From contig NZ_CP089978.1 of the NCBI RefSeq assembly GCF_030674635.1, forward strand, positions 1,426,001-1,490,000: a DNA stretch of 64,000 nt, given 5' to 3'. The position numbers were made by a program, and so were the translations under genes. This document shows positions 10,401 through 18,723 of the stretch, one piece after another. How positions within the stretch are numbered: position 1 is the first letter of the stretch; every line of letters begins with the position of its first letter. The stretch comes from Moraxella sp. ZY210820 (lineage in GTDB: Bacteria > Pseudomonadota > Gammaproteobacteria > Pseudomonadales > Moraxellaceae). The notes below the pieces were generated by a model. The model was not told the DNA's origin. It did not search any database and saw only the letters and a program-made list of their open reading frames with translations.

Positions 10401-10959
10401 CATCAAATAAATCAATGCGAATAGGAAAATTTTGCCCTGATGCAAAAATATCCATCAAACTACCACGCACGGCAAATTCGCCATGTTCATAAACCGTATC
10501 AACGGCATGATAACCCGCTTGAATCAGTTGTTCACGCATTTGTGTTACGTTAAATGCTTGTCCTTTTTTAATATTAAAATGCTGTCCGAGTAACCATGAT
10601 GGTGGACAAACACGTTGCATCAAGGTATTGGCAGAAATGAGAACAATCCCTGTAGATGGAATATTCATCAATAATTGCAAACGTTCAGAAATAATATCTT
10701 GATGGGGTGATAAACGGTCATATGGTAAAGTTTCCCAATCTGGAAAAACGTATGGCGTTATGCCATAAAATTGTAATTCGTCTTCTAATTGTTGCAAATG
10801 GGTTGAATTACGAGCAATCATCACAAGCAAATGTTGATGAGTGATTTTACTATATAATAAACTACCAATAGAGCCTTGAATATTTCCCAACCAACGGCGT
10901 TCGCCAGCTTTTAGCTTATTTAAATTCAAATATTGTAAAACTTGCTGTATACTTTTCAT
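7498..10959 (-). CDS. mfd: Transcription-repair coupling factor
   Basis: Mfd is a DNA translocase that removes RNA polymerase stalled at lesions and recruits UvrA. At 1153 aa it is full length. In order: UvrB-like N-terminal domains, the RNA polymerase interaction domain (SIGSPVVHIDYGVGRYAG), the helicase core with Walker A VCGDVGFGKTEVA and box II IIDEEHRFGV, motif VI in QLRGRVGRSHHQAYAYLL, the translocation motif region, and a C-terminal domain that normally masks the UvrA-binding surface. It works in the same nucleotide excision pathway as uvrC, 5 kb away. A terminator-like hairpin follows the stop. Confidence 0.98.
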   Translation of the reverse strand: MKSIQQVLQYLNLNKLKAGERRWLGNIQGSIGSLLYSKITHQHLLVMIARNSTHLQQLEDELQFYGITPYVFPDWETLPYDRLSPHQDIISERLQLLMNIPSTGIVLISANTLMQRVCPPSWLLGQHFNIKKGQAFNVTQMREQLIQAGYHAVDTVYEHGEFAVRGSLMDIFASGQNFPIRIDLFDDTVESLRYFDPESQRTTEKIDEFIVLPAKEFPLIEGRSTFRERYAQCFPTTNAKRHSIYQDVMDGIASQGIEYYLPLFFDEQQFKQSCFLDYIPLDSLLITPQHLEQEFDQHWAEITRRYDDRCHDSQFPILAPEQLFIQKNDIFQRFNQHPRLIVNVECVDEQQAGAYNLTASIPPTLTVNPRDERPFSALQDFVSRAKQPILLVTESAGRRESLKDSLKLANLATVANFQEFLQAGIPLAITGAPLQRGLYLEGELCVITETQLYEQRIIQQQRRRKSQKDVSEEFLIRSLTELSIGSPVVHIDYGVGRYAGLITLEIDEQEHEFLQLNYADDAKVYVPVNNLHLISRFSGTDPDLAPLHKLGTDAWSKAKRKALEKIYDVAAELLHTHARRQAQSGFAFDIDWTAYHQFVQSFAYEETPDQANAIMATLQDMQYARPMDRLVCGDVGFGKTEVAMRASFIASQNGKQVAILVPTTLLAEQHYENFKDRFANTAIRVEVLSRFGTSKKHQQVIADIADGKVDIIIGTHKILQSSVQFKDLGLMIIDEEHRFGVRDKERIKAMRANIDMLTMTATPIPRTLNMAFAGMRDLSIIATPPARRLAVKTFVQEHTDATIKEAILRELLRGGQVYFLHNDVDTIERCAENIRLLLPEARVAVAHGQMRERELENVMQQFYHKQYNVLVCSTIVETGIDVPNANTIIIERADKFGLAQLHQLRGRVGRSHHQAYAYLLVPSIKHLKGDAEKRLDAIMRANTLGAGFMLASEDLEIRGAGDLLGEQQSGSMQAIGYSLYMEMLEKATTAIQKGKQPNFDAPLSLTADINLHLPALIPDDYLGDVHQRLVFYKRISHAINVEKLENIRLELIDRFGSLPTAVKNLFTLHQLRLKAEQLGIAKIDVSKMGGYIDFLPDTPVQAISVIQLLQKYPTHYKMEGGQRLRITVDVRENEQRIECVSKVLDYFLGTITS

Positions 10960-11028
10960 ACAAAATATAAACTAGATAAAGATACGATATACTAACATAA
11001 TTTATAGCAAGATAAATATAGATCACAA

Positions 11029-11056
11029 AAATAGAGTGGCACTCACCACTCTATTT
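11029..11056 (-). terminator. Rho-independent terminator of dctA
   Basis: On the minus strand AAATAGAGTGG and CCACTCTATTT form an 11-bp stem around a six-base loop, followed by further T residues, 22 bp after the dctA stop. Confidence 0.85.
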
Positions 11057-11078
11057 ATAGATTTTCGCAAACTATCAA

Positions 11079-12386
11079 TTAAGTAGCTGGTGCAACTGGC
11101 GGTGGTAGATTATCATCTAACTGCCCTGCAAATGCTTTATCTAACTGTTCCTTATCTAAAGCATCTTCCCAACGAGCCACAACAATTGTCGCACACGCAT
11201 TACCTACTAAGTTAGTTAAAGCACGACATTCTGACATAAAGCGGTCAATCCCTAAAATCAATGCCATACCTTCAAGTGGAATACTAGGTACCATTTGAAT
11301 AGTTGCCGCTAAAGTAATAAAGCCTGCACCTGTAACACCCGCCGCACCTTTCGAACTCACCATCGCAACTAATAATAAGGTAATTTGTTCAAATAATGTC
11401 AAGTCAATGCCATAAGCCTGTGCAATAAATAATGCAGCCATTGTCATATAAATGTTAGTACCATCAAGGTTAAACGAATAACCTGTAGGAATTACCAAAC
11501 CCACCACTGACTTTTCACAACCAGCTTTTTCCATTTTTTTCATTAAAGTAGGTAAAGCTGCTTCTGATGAACTTGTCCCTAACACTAACCATAATTCTTC
11601 TTTGATATAACGAATCATTTTAAAAATAGAAAATCCATTATATTTCGCCACTGCACCTAGCACAATAAATACGAACAATAAAGAAGTGATATAGAATGTT
11701 GCAATCAACGTCATCAAACTGGTTAAAGAACTTAAACCGTATTTACCAATTGTGAATGCCATCGCACCAAACGCACCGATTGGAGCAAGTTTCATAATCA
11801 AATTCACAATGATAAAAATCGGTTCTGCAAGTTGTTGTAAAAATTCAGTAATTGGGCGACCAGCTTCACCACTTTTTGAAAGTGCATAACCAAACAATAC
11901 TGATACAAACAACACTTGCAAGATATTATTCCCAACCAAAGGACTTACCAATGTATTTGGAATAATCGCCATTAAAAACTCAACCACACCTGATTTTTGA
12001 GCTTTTTCACCATATTCGGTAACTTTTGCAGCACCTTTAGCAATGGTTTCAGGGTTAATATTCATACCTGCACCAGGTTGAATGACATTACCGACCACAA
12101 GACCAATAATTAAGGCTAAGGTTGAAAAGGTTAAAAAGTAAATCATTGCCTTAGTAGCAACACGACCAACTGTTTTCATGTTGTTCATGCCTGCAATACC
12201 AGTTACAATGGTTAAGAAAATAACGGGAGCAATAATCATTTTTACTAATTGGATAAAGGCTTTACCCAACGGTTCTAATGAAGCACCAACTTTTGGTGCA
12301 AAATGACCTAGTAAAATACCAGCAATAATTGCAACTACCACCCAGAAATAGAGGGCTTTATAGAAGGGAGCTTTTTTAACAACCAT
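11079..12386 (-). CDS. dctA: C4-dicarboxylate:cation symporter DctA
   Basis: A 435-aa polytopic inner-membrane transporter of the dicarboxylate/amino acid:cation symporter family. DctA-type signatures are [10 protein letters not shown] in the re-entrant loop, [37 protein letters not shown], and [18 protein letters not shown]. These favour uptake of succinate, fumarate and malate over glutamate, but transporters of this family can overlap in substrate. The open frame reaches a TTG at 12392; the ATG at 12386 has AAGAAG eight bases upstream and was chosen. It is monocistronic, with its own terminator and a long AT-rich upstream region where a promoter must lie. Confidence 0.9.
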   Translation of the reverse strand: MVVKKAPFYKALYFWVVVAIIAGILLGHFAPKVGASLEPLGKAFIQLVKMIIAPVIFLTIVTGIAGMNNMKTVGRVATKAMIYFLTFSTLALIIGLVVGNVIQPGAGMNINPETIAKGAAKVTEYGEKAQKSGVVEFLMAIIPNTLVSPLVGNNILQVLFVSVLFGYALSKSGEAGRPITEFLQQLAEPIFIIVNLIMKLAPIGAFGAMAFTIGKYGLSSLTSLMTLIATFYITSLLFVFIVLGAVAKYNGFSIFKMIRYIKEELWLVLGTSSSEAALPTLMKKMEKAGCEKSVVGLVIPTGYSFNLDGTNIYMTMAALFIAQAYGIDLTLFEQITLLLVAMVSSKGAAGVTGAGFITLAATIQMVPSIPLEGMALILGIDRFMSECRALTNLVGNACATIVVARWEDALDKEQLDKAFAGQLDDNLPPPVAPAT

Positions 12387-12965
12387 AATCAATACTTCTT
12401 TATGTTACCATGCGACAGCGAGGTAAACTATATCAACTCGTCTATGCTTACGGATATGAAAAATATCAAATCAAATAAGTTACGACTATACCATTTAGCA
12501 CTTTTTAACTAATTTTTAAAATGAGTTCTTTTTTTGCTAGTGCTATTATAATTTATTCAATGATTTAAAAAATACGACTTAAGTAGAATGTGCAACACAC
12601 ATCAAAATATGCTAGCACATAATGTACACTCTAGCATCTTAAGTAAACCCATATATCCATCATTAAATACAAATTATATCATTGCAAACTCAGATTAATT
12701 TAAAAAGTACCATGCTAAAAAGAATTTAAATTATCAAAATCAAATACATAATGTCATATTAAAAGCAACAGCCTAATAAAGTTACAATATCATACAACAT
12801 TATCTACACTTAAATCATAACTAAAGATAACAGATTTTAACAGTATTGAAAATATTTTTTACAACAAACTGTAAAAATATTAAGCTAAACTCACAGTAAC
12901 TAGATAATCAATTTAACGATTTGTACAAATAATCCACAGTCAAACAATTATTTCTAAAATAATGC
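12387..12965. other. AT-rich intergenic region upstream of dctA
   Basis: About 580 bp without a credible coding region. It is extremely AT-rich and must hold the leftward dctA promoter, but no single hexamer pair stands out. The last bases run into the tRNA-Thr promoter. I saw no hairpin with a T tail, no small RNA signature and no repeat of note. Confidence 0.6.
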
Positions 12966-12993
12966 TTGAATTACCTCTAAAATACACTATAAT
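12966..12993 (+). promoter_or_regulatory. Sigma70-type promoter of tRNA-Thr
   Basis: TTGAAT at 12966-12971 and a perfect TATAAT at 12988-12993 are separated by 16 bp. The tRNA begins 12 bp after the -10 box, so transcription should start close to the mature 5' end. Confidence 0.75.
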
Positions 12994-13004
12994 ACACATC
13001 ACAA

Positions 13005-13080
<76 letters not shown>

Positions 13081-13087
13081 TATTTAA

Positions 13088-13117
13088 AAAATCCAGTTTT
13101 TATAACTGGATTTTTTT
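13088..13117 (+). terminator. Rho-independent terminator of tRNA-Thr
   Basis: AAAATCCAGTT (13088-13098) pairs with AACTGGATTTT (13104-13114) over a five-base loop, with a T run to 13117. Confidence 0.85.
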
Positions 13118-13143
13118 CATGCATAAAAATAAGTGATTTTGTT

Positions 13144-13815
13144 ATGACTGTTTTATTTAGTATTATTATTTTACATTTTCTTGCTCAAATTACTCCCGGC
13201 CCTGATATTTTACTCATTAGCAAAATAGCGATGACTAAAGGCAAAATCCCTGCGATTTTTTCTATTACAGGCATTACACTTGGTATTGCCATTTGGATTA
13301 TTTTAACATTAACAGGGTTCAGTCTATTATTAAGTCAATTTACATGGATACAACCACTTATTATGCTGTTTGGTGCAATATTTTTAGCAAAAATGGGTAT
13401 TGCCATGATTCGTTCATATCATGCACAAACGCAAAAATTAGCCCATGCTCAACAAGGAGAAAATCCCCACCCGCACATTGATGAACCCAATATTCAACAA
13501 CAAAGCAATTTGCAATATCTCACACAAGGACTTCTGACTAATCTAGCTAATCCTAAAGCAGTAATTTATTTCGCAAGTGTATTTTCTTTAGCCATTAAAT
13601 CACCTGAATTACAAAGTCTTAAATCTGTTTTAGCGATTGTGGTGATTATCGAAACATTTTTAGTGTTTTTAGCTTTAGCTTGGGCATTATCACACCCTAA
13701 AATCCAACCACTTTATCAAAAAAATGAACGTTATATTGATGGTATTGCAGGTTTATGTTTTGTGGCTTTTGCCCTATTTTTAGCAGTCGATGGTGTAAAG
13801 GGATTAAGTACTTAA
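13144..13815 (+). CDS. LysE/RhtB family amino-acid exporter
   Basis: A 223-aa inner-membrane protein of the LysE/RhtB family, which exports amino acids such as homoserine, threonine or lysine. The N-terminal family motif AQITPGPDILLISK is present near residue 15, and about six hydrophobic segments follow, with a polar loop around residues 95-125. The family motif LTNLANPKAVIYFASVFS is also clear. The open frame extends back into the tRNA gene, so the ATG at 13144, after the tRNA terminator, is the sensible start; AAGTGA lies about eight bases upstream. Substrate cannot be predicted. Confidence 0.85.
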   Translation: MTVLFSIIILHFLAQITPGPDILLISKIAMTKGKIPAIFSITGITLGIAIWIILTLTGFSLLLSQFTWIQPLIMLFGAIFLAKMGIAMIRSYHAQTQKLAHAQQGENPHPHIDEPNIQQQSNLQYLTQGLLTNLANPKAVIYFASVFSLAIKSPELQSLKSVLAIVVIIETFLVFLALAWALSHPKIQPLYQKNERYIDGIAGLCFVAFALFLAVDGVKGLST

Positions 13816-13817
13816 GA

Positions 13818-14393
13818 TTAATCCACTAAACCTAATGCGATTTTAATTGGTTTATAACTACGGCGATGTTCGACTAAAACACCATATTGTTCAATCGCTT
13901 GCAAATGTGCTTTGGTTGGATAACCTTTATGTTGAGCAAAACCATAGTGAGGATATTGTTTATCCAATGCTAATAATTGACGGTCTCTGGTTACTTTTGC
14001 CAAAATACTCGCCGCACTAATTTCAGCGTGTAACGCATCGCCACCAACCACCGCTTCACACTCAATTGTCATGGTTTTAGGAATTTTATTACCATCAATC
14101 AACACTTTATTTGGTGTCATTTTTAAGCCATCAACCGCTCGTTGCATAGCAAGCAATGTGGCATTTAAAATATTCAACTCATCAATTTCATCATGGCTTG
14201 CTTCTGCAATCGACCATGCCAAGGCTTTTTGTTGAATTTCCACAAATAATTGCTCACGCTTTTTCTCTGATAATTTTTTAGAATCATTCAAACCCACAAT
14301 CGGATTTTGTGGGTCTAAAATCACCGCAGCAGCCACCACAGAACCAATCAATGGTCCACGCCCTGCTTCATCTACACCAGCAATTAACATCAT
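13818..14393 (-). CDS. rnhB: Ribonuclease HII
   Basis: RNase HII cuts RNA in RNA-DNA hybrids and removes single ribonucleotides from DNA. The 191-aa protein has the DEAGRG active-site motif ([20 protein letters not shown]) near its N-terminus, the [12 protein letters not shown] segment, and later [23 protein letters not shown], which carries a catalytic aspartate. The frame opens with a TTG at 14405; the ATG at 14393 has GAG about eight bases upstream and is preferred. It ends 2 bp from the convergent exporter gene and is divergent from nagZ. Confidence 0.96.
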   Translation of the reverse strand: MMLIAGVDEAGRGPLIGSVVAAAVILDPQNPIVGLNDSKKLSEKKREQLFVEIQQKALAWSIAEASHDEIDELNILNATLLAMQRAVDGLKMTPNKVLIDGNKIPKTMTIECEAVVGGDALHAEISAASILAKVTRDRQLLALDKQYPHYGFAQHKGYPTKAHLQAIEQYGVLVEHRRSYKPIKIALGLVD

Positions 14394-14498
14394 TTTAAAA
14401 CTCAATTATCAATTCATCAATTTAATGGAATTATTTTACCTTAATTCCGAGTTTTTTGCTAAAATATAAATCATTTTTACAATCACGAGAACAATAAC

Positions 14499-15524
14499 AT
14501 GATTGGCTCACTTATGCTTGATATTCAAGGTACAACACTTTCAAGTGAAGATATTGAATTATTAAAAGCATCTCATGTTGGTGGATTAATTTTATTTTCA
14601 CGCAATATAGAATCACCACAACAAGTGCGTGCATTGACTGACCATATTCGCCAAATTCGACCAGAAATTTTGATTGCTGTCGATCAAGAAGGTGGGCGTG
14701 TACAACGTTTACGTCAAGGCTTTAGCCGTTTACCTGCAATGGGGCGTTTAGGCGAATTATACCAGCAACAACCACAACAAGCGATTGATTTAGCTGAACA
14801 ATCTGGCTGGTTAATGGCAACGGAAGTACTTGCTGTCGGTATTGATTTTAGTTTTGCTCCTGTACTTGATATTAATGATATTAGTGATGTAATTGGCGAC
14901 CGTGCTTTTGCAGATAATCCTGATGATATTATCATTTTAGCAGGTGCATTTATGCGTGGTATGCACAGTGCAGGTATGGCAACTACAGGCAAACATTTCC
15001 CTGGACATGGTTCTGTTAAGGCTGATACCCATCATGTACCTGCGGTTGATGACCGCTGTTATGACGAAATTTTTGCTAAAGATATGCAAAGTTTTATCCA
15101 ACTGATGCCACAACTTGATGCACTCATGCCTGCTCATGTCATTTATCCACAAGTTGATGAAAATCCTGCAGGTTTTTCTTCATTTTGGATACAAGAAGTT
15201 TTGCGTAAACGCTTAAATTTTGATGGTGTATTATTTTCTGATGATTTAAGTATGCAAGCCGCTTGTGTTGCAGGTAATGCCGATGCTCGTATTCTCGCCG
15301 CATTAAATGCAGGTTGTGATATGGGCTTAGTGTGTAATGACCGCCCATCAGCTATCATTGCTTTACAAGGTTTACAACAAGCTAATATTTCCATGCCAAA
15401 GCAAGCACGTTTAGAAAAAATGCGTGGTCAAATTCCAGAAATTAACATTGCAAGCCAATTTGATTTAGGCGATGAATGGAAAGTAGTACAACACAATATC
15501 CATCAATTTATTGACATGGTATAA
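14499..15524 (+). CDS. nagZ: Beta-N-acetylhexosaminidase NagZ
   Basis: NagZ removes N-acetylglucosamine from anhydromuropeptides in the cytoplasm during peptidoglycan recycling and so affects signals that induce AmpC-type beta-lactamases in some bacteria. The 341-aa glycosyl hydrolase family 3 protein has VDQEGGRVQRL, the catalytic KHFPGHGSVKADTHHVP loop (the histidine pairs with an aspartate as acid/base), and the nucleophile region VLFSDDLSM. GAGAA lies upstream of the ATG. fpr follows 3 bp later, so they are probably one transcript. Confidence 0.95.
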   Translation: MIGSLMLDIQGTTLSSEDIELLKASHVGGLILFSRNIESPQQVRALTDHIRQIRPEILIAVDQEGGRVQRLRQGFSRLPAMGRLGELYQQQPQQAIDLAEQSGWLMATEVLAVGIDFSFAPVLDINDISDVIGDRAFADNPDDIIILAGAFMRGMHSAGMATTGKHFPGHGSVKADTHHVPAVDDRCYDEIFAKDMQSFIQLMPQLDALMPAHVIYPQVDENPAGFSSFWIQEVLRKRLNFDGVLFSDDLSMQAACVAGNADARILAALNAGCDMGLVCNDRPSAIIALQGLQQANISMPKQARLEKMRGQIPEINIASQFDLGDEWKVVQHNIHQFIDMV

Positions 15525-15527
15525 ATC

Positions 15528-16292
15528 ATGATAAATGAAAAATTCAGCATAGAAAAAGTCTTATCTGTACATAAATACACCGATACACTGTTTAGTTTTA
15601 CCCTAACACGTCCTGCACATTTTAAATTTACCGCAGGACAATTTGCACGTTTAGGCATTTTAGTCGATGGTGAATTGGTAGTACGTGCTTATTCTATCGT
15701 TTCATCACCGTTTGATGAAATTTTAGAGTTTTTATCAATTGTCGTACCTGATGGTGCATTTACCTCTAATTTACAACATCTTAAAATAAATGATGATGTT
15801 TATTTAGAGCGTGTTCCCTATGGCTTTTTAACTTTAGCTCGCTATCAAAAACCTTTACCACAAGATTTATGGTTATTAGCCACGGGTACAGGAATAGCCC
15901 CATTTATTTCTATGTTACAAGATTTTGAAGCATGGAAAAATTATCAAAATATCCGTTTGGTCTATAGCGTACGCCATGCTAATGAACTTGCTTATATTGA
16001 TAAAATTCAACAACTTGCAGAAACATTTGGCGAAGGACATACAGGTTTTCAATTTATTCCTATTGTTACCCGTGATGAGCATTTTGCAGGCTTAAAACAA
16101 CGTTTACCTCTCTTAATTGAAAATGGACAATTAGAACAACACGCTCAATTAAATTTTAATGTAGAAAAAAGCCATGTCATGCTCTGCGGTAATCCACAAA
16201 TGGTGGAAGATACCAAAGAAAGCCTAAAACAGAAAGGCTTAACCATGAATCGACGTGGTGAAGGTAATATTGCGGTAGAAAATTATTGGTAA
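15528..16292 (+). CDS. fpr: Ferredoxin/flavodoxin-NADP+ reductase
   Basis: A 254-aa FAD enzyme that moves electrons between NADPH and ferredoxin or flavodoxin. The FAD-binding signature RAYSIVSSP is at about 47-55, the NADP-binding ATGTGIAPFISML at about 118-130, and the C-terminal NIAVENYW matches the bacterial Fpr type with an aromatic last residue. Two ferredoxin-related features fit: it is about 24 kb from fdxA, and it sits right behind nagZ (3 bp). A hairpin at 16305 probably ends this transcript. Confidence 0.93.
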   Translation: MINEKFSIEKVLSVHKYTDTLFSFTLTRPAHFKFTAGQFARLGILVDGELVVRAYSIVSSPFDEILEFLSIVVPDGAFTSNLQHLKINDDVYLERVPYGFLTLARYQKPLPQDLWLLATGTGIAPFISMLQDFEAWKNYQNIRLVYSVRHANELAYIDKIQQLAETFGEGHTGFQFIPIVTRDEHFAGLKQRLPLLIENGQLEQHAQLNFNVEKSHVMLCGNPQMVEDTKESLKQKGLTMNRRGEGNIAVENYW

Positions 16293-16304
16293 AACAACAT
16301 AGAT

Positions 16305-16321
16305 GGTGCGTATAACGCACC
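16305..16321. terminator. Hairpin between fpr and rimI
   Basis: GGTGCGT and ACGCACC pair over a three-base loop in the gap between convergent genes. No T run follows; the stem resembles short hairpin repeats found elsewhere in the window (30640, 63702). Confidence 0.5.
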
Positions 16322-16343
16322 TTACTTAATAATTGAAAATCAA

Positions 16344-16808
16344 TCACTTAAATAAATCTTGGAAACTTTCCACTTGTGATTTAACCATAATAATTGCGTG
16401 TTCTCTCCCTTGCTCTGCATGAGGATAATAATTTTTACGCATATCAATTTGATGAAAACCCACTTTTTCATATAATTTAATTGCTGAATGATTACTTTCT
16501 CGTACTTCTAAAAAAATTTGTACAGGTTGTGGATTTAAACGTTGTAAAGATTCTGTTAATAATTGATAGCCCAACCCTTGACCCTGAAACTGTGGTTTTA
16601 TTGCCATTAATAATAAACTTGCTTCATCAAGTACCATTTGTAAAATACAAAAACCAATCACATGGTGCTGATATTCAAGTATGGTACACACATAACTTTG
16701 TTGAGCATCTTTAAACTGATTGAAGCTCCACGGATGTGATTGTACCTGCTGTTCAATCGCATAAACTGCTTCTATGTCAGCTGTAGTCATCGTACGAATA
16801 TTGTACAT
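16344..16808 (-). CDS. rimI: Ribosomal protein S18-alanine N-acetyltransferase
   Basis: A 154-aa GNAT acetyltransferase. The acetyl-CoA loop is visible in KPQFQGQGLGYQLL, and the later LEVRESNHSAIKLYEKVGFHQIDMRKNYYP segment is typical of RimI, which acetylates the N-terminal alanine of ribosomal protein S18. GAG lies upstream of the ATG at 16808. In many gammaproteobacteria rimI sits beside tsaB or holD; neither is here. The RimI call is based on this signature, though other GNAT enzymes are related. Confidence 0.88.
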   Translation of the reverse strand: MYNIRTMTTADIEAVYAIEQQVQSHPWSFNQFKDAQQSYVCTILEYQHHVIGFCILQMVLDEASLLLMAIKPQFQGQGLGYQLLTESLQRLNPQPVQIFLEVRESNHSAIKLYEKVGFHQIDMRKNYYPHAEQGREHAIIMVKSQVESFQDLFK

Positions 16809-16990
16809 ATTTCACTCAAATTCATCATTAGAACAAATGCTATCATAGCAAATTTTCCCTACTGATGAAATATTCACTTTGTTACCTATCATAGAATAAA
16901 CTGTAAAAAACAACATTTAATCTCTCTTAAATTTACAAAAAAAATACTTTAAATATTTTGCTAAAATATTTTAAAAATAAAATAGTTATG

Positions 16991-17031
16991 TTATAATAGT
17001 TATAATAGTTATAATAGTTATAATAGTTATA
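16991..17031 (+). repeat. 9-bp tandem repeat (TTATAATAG) x 4.6
   Basis: Four full units of TTATAATAG at 16991-17026 are followed by a partial TTATA to 17031. Every full unit contains a perfect TATAAT hexamer (16992, 17001, 17010, 17019). The array ends 24 bp before the start of the GGDEF/EAL gene. Such short identical units can change number by slipped replication. Confidence 0.95.
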
Positions 17032-17055
17032 AAAATCCAATGTAGACACCCTTTT

Positions 17056-18615
17056 ATGTTCTTCTATCTACTTTATTATGCCACCGTATCCGCCTGTGTA
17101 GTATTTGCCATCATCATATTACTACAGTGGTTATTTACTCAAAAAGTAGACTTTATCCGACATCGATTTGTAATTTATACCATTACTATATTAATTATAC
17201 TACAAACTGTTCATCTTTTATACAAAGCACCAACTCGTATTGATTTCATCGCATTGATGAGTTTATTGATTATTCATCTTTCCATACTCTATTATCGTTA
17301 TACCCATCAAAGTGTTAATCAAGATATGTATGATTTTATGACCATGCATGACCATTTAACACAACTACCAAATCGACAATACCTAAATCAATATTTATAC
17401 AAACAAGCTCCTAAAAAAAATATCGCTTTTTTACATATTAATTTAGATCGATTTAAATTAATTAATAATGTATTTGGACATCAACAAGCTGATATTTTAT
17501 TAAACTTAATTGCACAGCGTTTAAATACATTAATGCAAGAAAAAACACTATTATTTCGTATCGCAGGTGATGAATTATTATTTGTGATTGAAGACCATCA
17601 TACTCAACACACTGAACAATGGGCTGAAAAAATCATTAAGGCTTTAAGTCGTCCCTTTAAGATTGAAGATAAAAATATTTATATTACCTGTAGTATTGGT
17701 ATTGCAATTTCTCCACAACACGGCAAAACATTACAAGAATTATTAATTCATGCTGACACTGCTATGAGTCAAGCTAAAAAGCAAGGGCGTAATAACTATC
17801 ATCTTTATAACCCACAATTATGTTATGATATAGAACATCTCAATCAGCAAATTTTAAATGATTTATATACAGCACATCAAAATCAACAATTAGTGTTACA
17901 TTATCAAGCAAAATTTGATGTATCAACCTTACATATTAGTGGTATTGAGGCATTATTACGCTGGCAACATCCACAACATGGTTTACTATACCCTAAGGAT
18001 TTTATCAATATCGCTGAAAAAACAGGTAATATCATTCCTATGACCTATTGGGTGCTTGAAGAGAGTTGCCGTCAAGTACAACTATGGCGACAACAAGGTT
18101 TAGAACACTTACTTCCTATTTCAATTAATATTTCAGGTTTGGTATTTGAACAAAAAAAACTACTTCACTATACAGAATTATTTATTCAACGTTATCAGTT
18201 ACAGAAACATGATCTAATGTTTGAAATTACAGAATCTACAGCAATGAAAAACTTACAACTGAGCCAAAAAAAATGTAGAAAATTACAGCAATTAGGCGTA
18301 AAAATCTCAATTGATGATTTTGGTGTTGGCTATTCCAATTTTATGTATTTAAAAGAGTTATGTATTGATGAACTAAAAATTGACCGCCAATTTATTCATA
18401 ATATTGAATATATTGAAAAAAATCGTATCATCTTAAAACATATGATTGATTTGGCACAACAACTCGATTTAATTGCTACTGTAGAAGGTGTAGAAAACCA
18501 AGTTCAATTAGATATTTTAAAACAATTCAATTGCCCAAAAGCACAGGGTTTCTTTTTAGCCAAACCTATGCCTATCGATAAATTGGAACAAACTTTCAAA
18601 AAAACAGCAGAATAG
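17056..18615 (+). CDS. Membrane GGDEF/EAL protein (c-di-GMP turnover)
   Basis: A 519-aa protein with about three N-terminal membrane segments (residues 5-28, 37-57, 63-81), a GGDEF domain (about 95-250) and an EAL domain (about 265-510). The cyclase signature is AGDEL at 170-174 instead of GGDEF, and no RxxD inhibitory site precedes it, so synthesis of c-di-GMP is doubtful. The EAL domain keeps its expected catalytic residues: EALLRW at 298-303, ISINIS at 356-360, FEITES around 390, DD at 420-421, K441 and EGVE at 477-480. It therefore looks like a phosphodiesterase, perhaps with the GGDEF domain as a GTP sensor. There is no clear Shine-Dalgarno; the 9-bp repeat lies just upstream. Confidence 0.93.
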   Translation: MFFYLLYYATVSACVVFAIIILLQWLFTQKVDFIRHRFVIYTITILIILQTVHLLYKAPTRIDFIALMSLLIIHLSILYYRYTHQSVNQDMYDFMTMHDHLTQLPNRQYLNQYLYKQAPKKNIAFLHINLDRFKLINNVFGHQQADILLNLIAQRLNTLMQEKTLLFRIAGDELLFVIEDHHTQHTEQWAEKIIKALSRPFKIEDKNIYITCSIGIAISPQHGKTLQELLIHADTAMSQAKKQGRNNYHLYNPQLCYDIEHLNQQILNDLYTAHQNQQLVLHYQAKFDVSTLHISGIEALLRWQHPQHGLLYPKDFINIAEKTGNIIPMTYWVLEESCRQVQLWRQQGLEHLLPISINISGLVFEQKKLLHYTELFIQRYQLQKHDLMFEITESTAMKNLQLSQKKCRKLQQLGVKISIDDFGVGYSNFMYLKELCIDELKIDRQFIHNIEYIEKNRIILKHMIDLAQQLDLIATVEGVENQVQLDILKQFNCPKAQGFFLAKPMPIDKLEQTFKKTAE

Positions 18616-18678
18616 TCTAGTTAAATATATCATGTCATGTTAGAATAGACAGGTATATTTTTTAATTTTTATCTTGCG

Positions 18679-18717
18679 GTGATATGCACTAATGTAGGGT
18701 GCATCACTCCTTAAGGA
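18679..18717 (+). promoter_or_regulatory. thrS leader hairpin before the Shine-Dalgarno
   Basis: GTGA and TGCAC (18679-18689, with a two-base bulge) pair with GTGCATCAC (18699-18707). If U90 and G98 form a wobble pair, the loop is seven bases, AAUGUAG, with UGU in the place of an anticodon. The Shine-Dalgarno AAGGA (18713-18717) begins five bases after the stem. This layout recalls the E. coli thrS operator, where ThrRS binds a tRNA-like hairpin in its own mRNA. Part of the sequence also resembles a short hairpin repeat seen at 63697, so the regulatory reading is an inference. Confidence 0.45.
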
Positions 18718-18723
18718 TTTTTT

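Noticed and set aside
12393..13004. A small RNA or riboswitch in the 600-bp gap before tRNA-Thr
   Set aside because: No stable GC-containing stem, T-tailed hairpin or known riboswitch core was visible; the region is simply AT-rich.
16991..17031. CRISPR-like array
   Set aside because: Units are 9 bp and directly adjacent without spacers; there are no cas genes. It is a simple tandem repeat.
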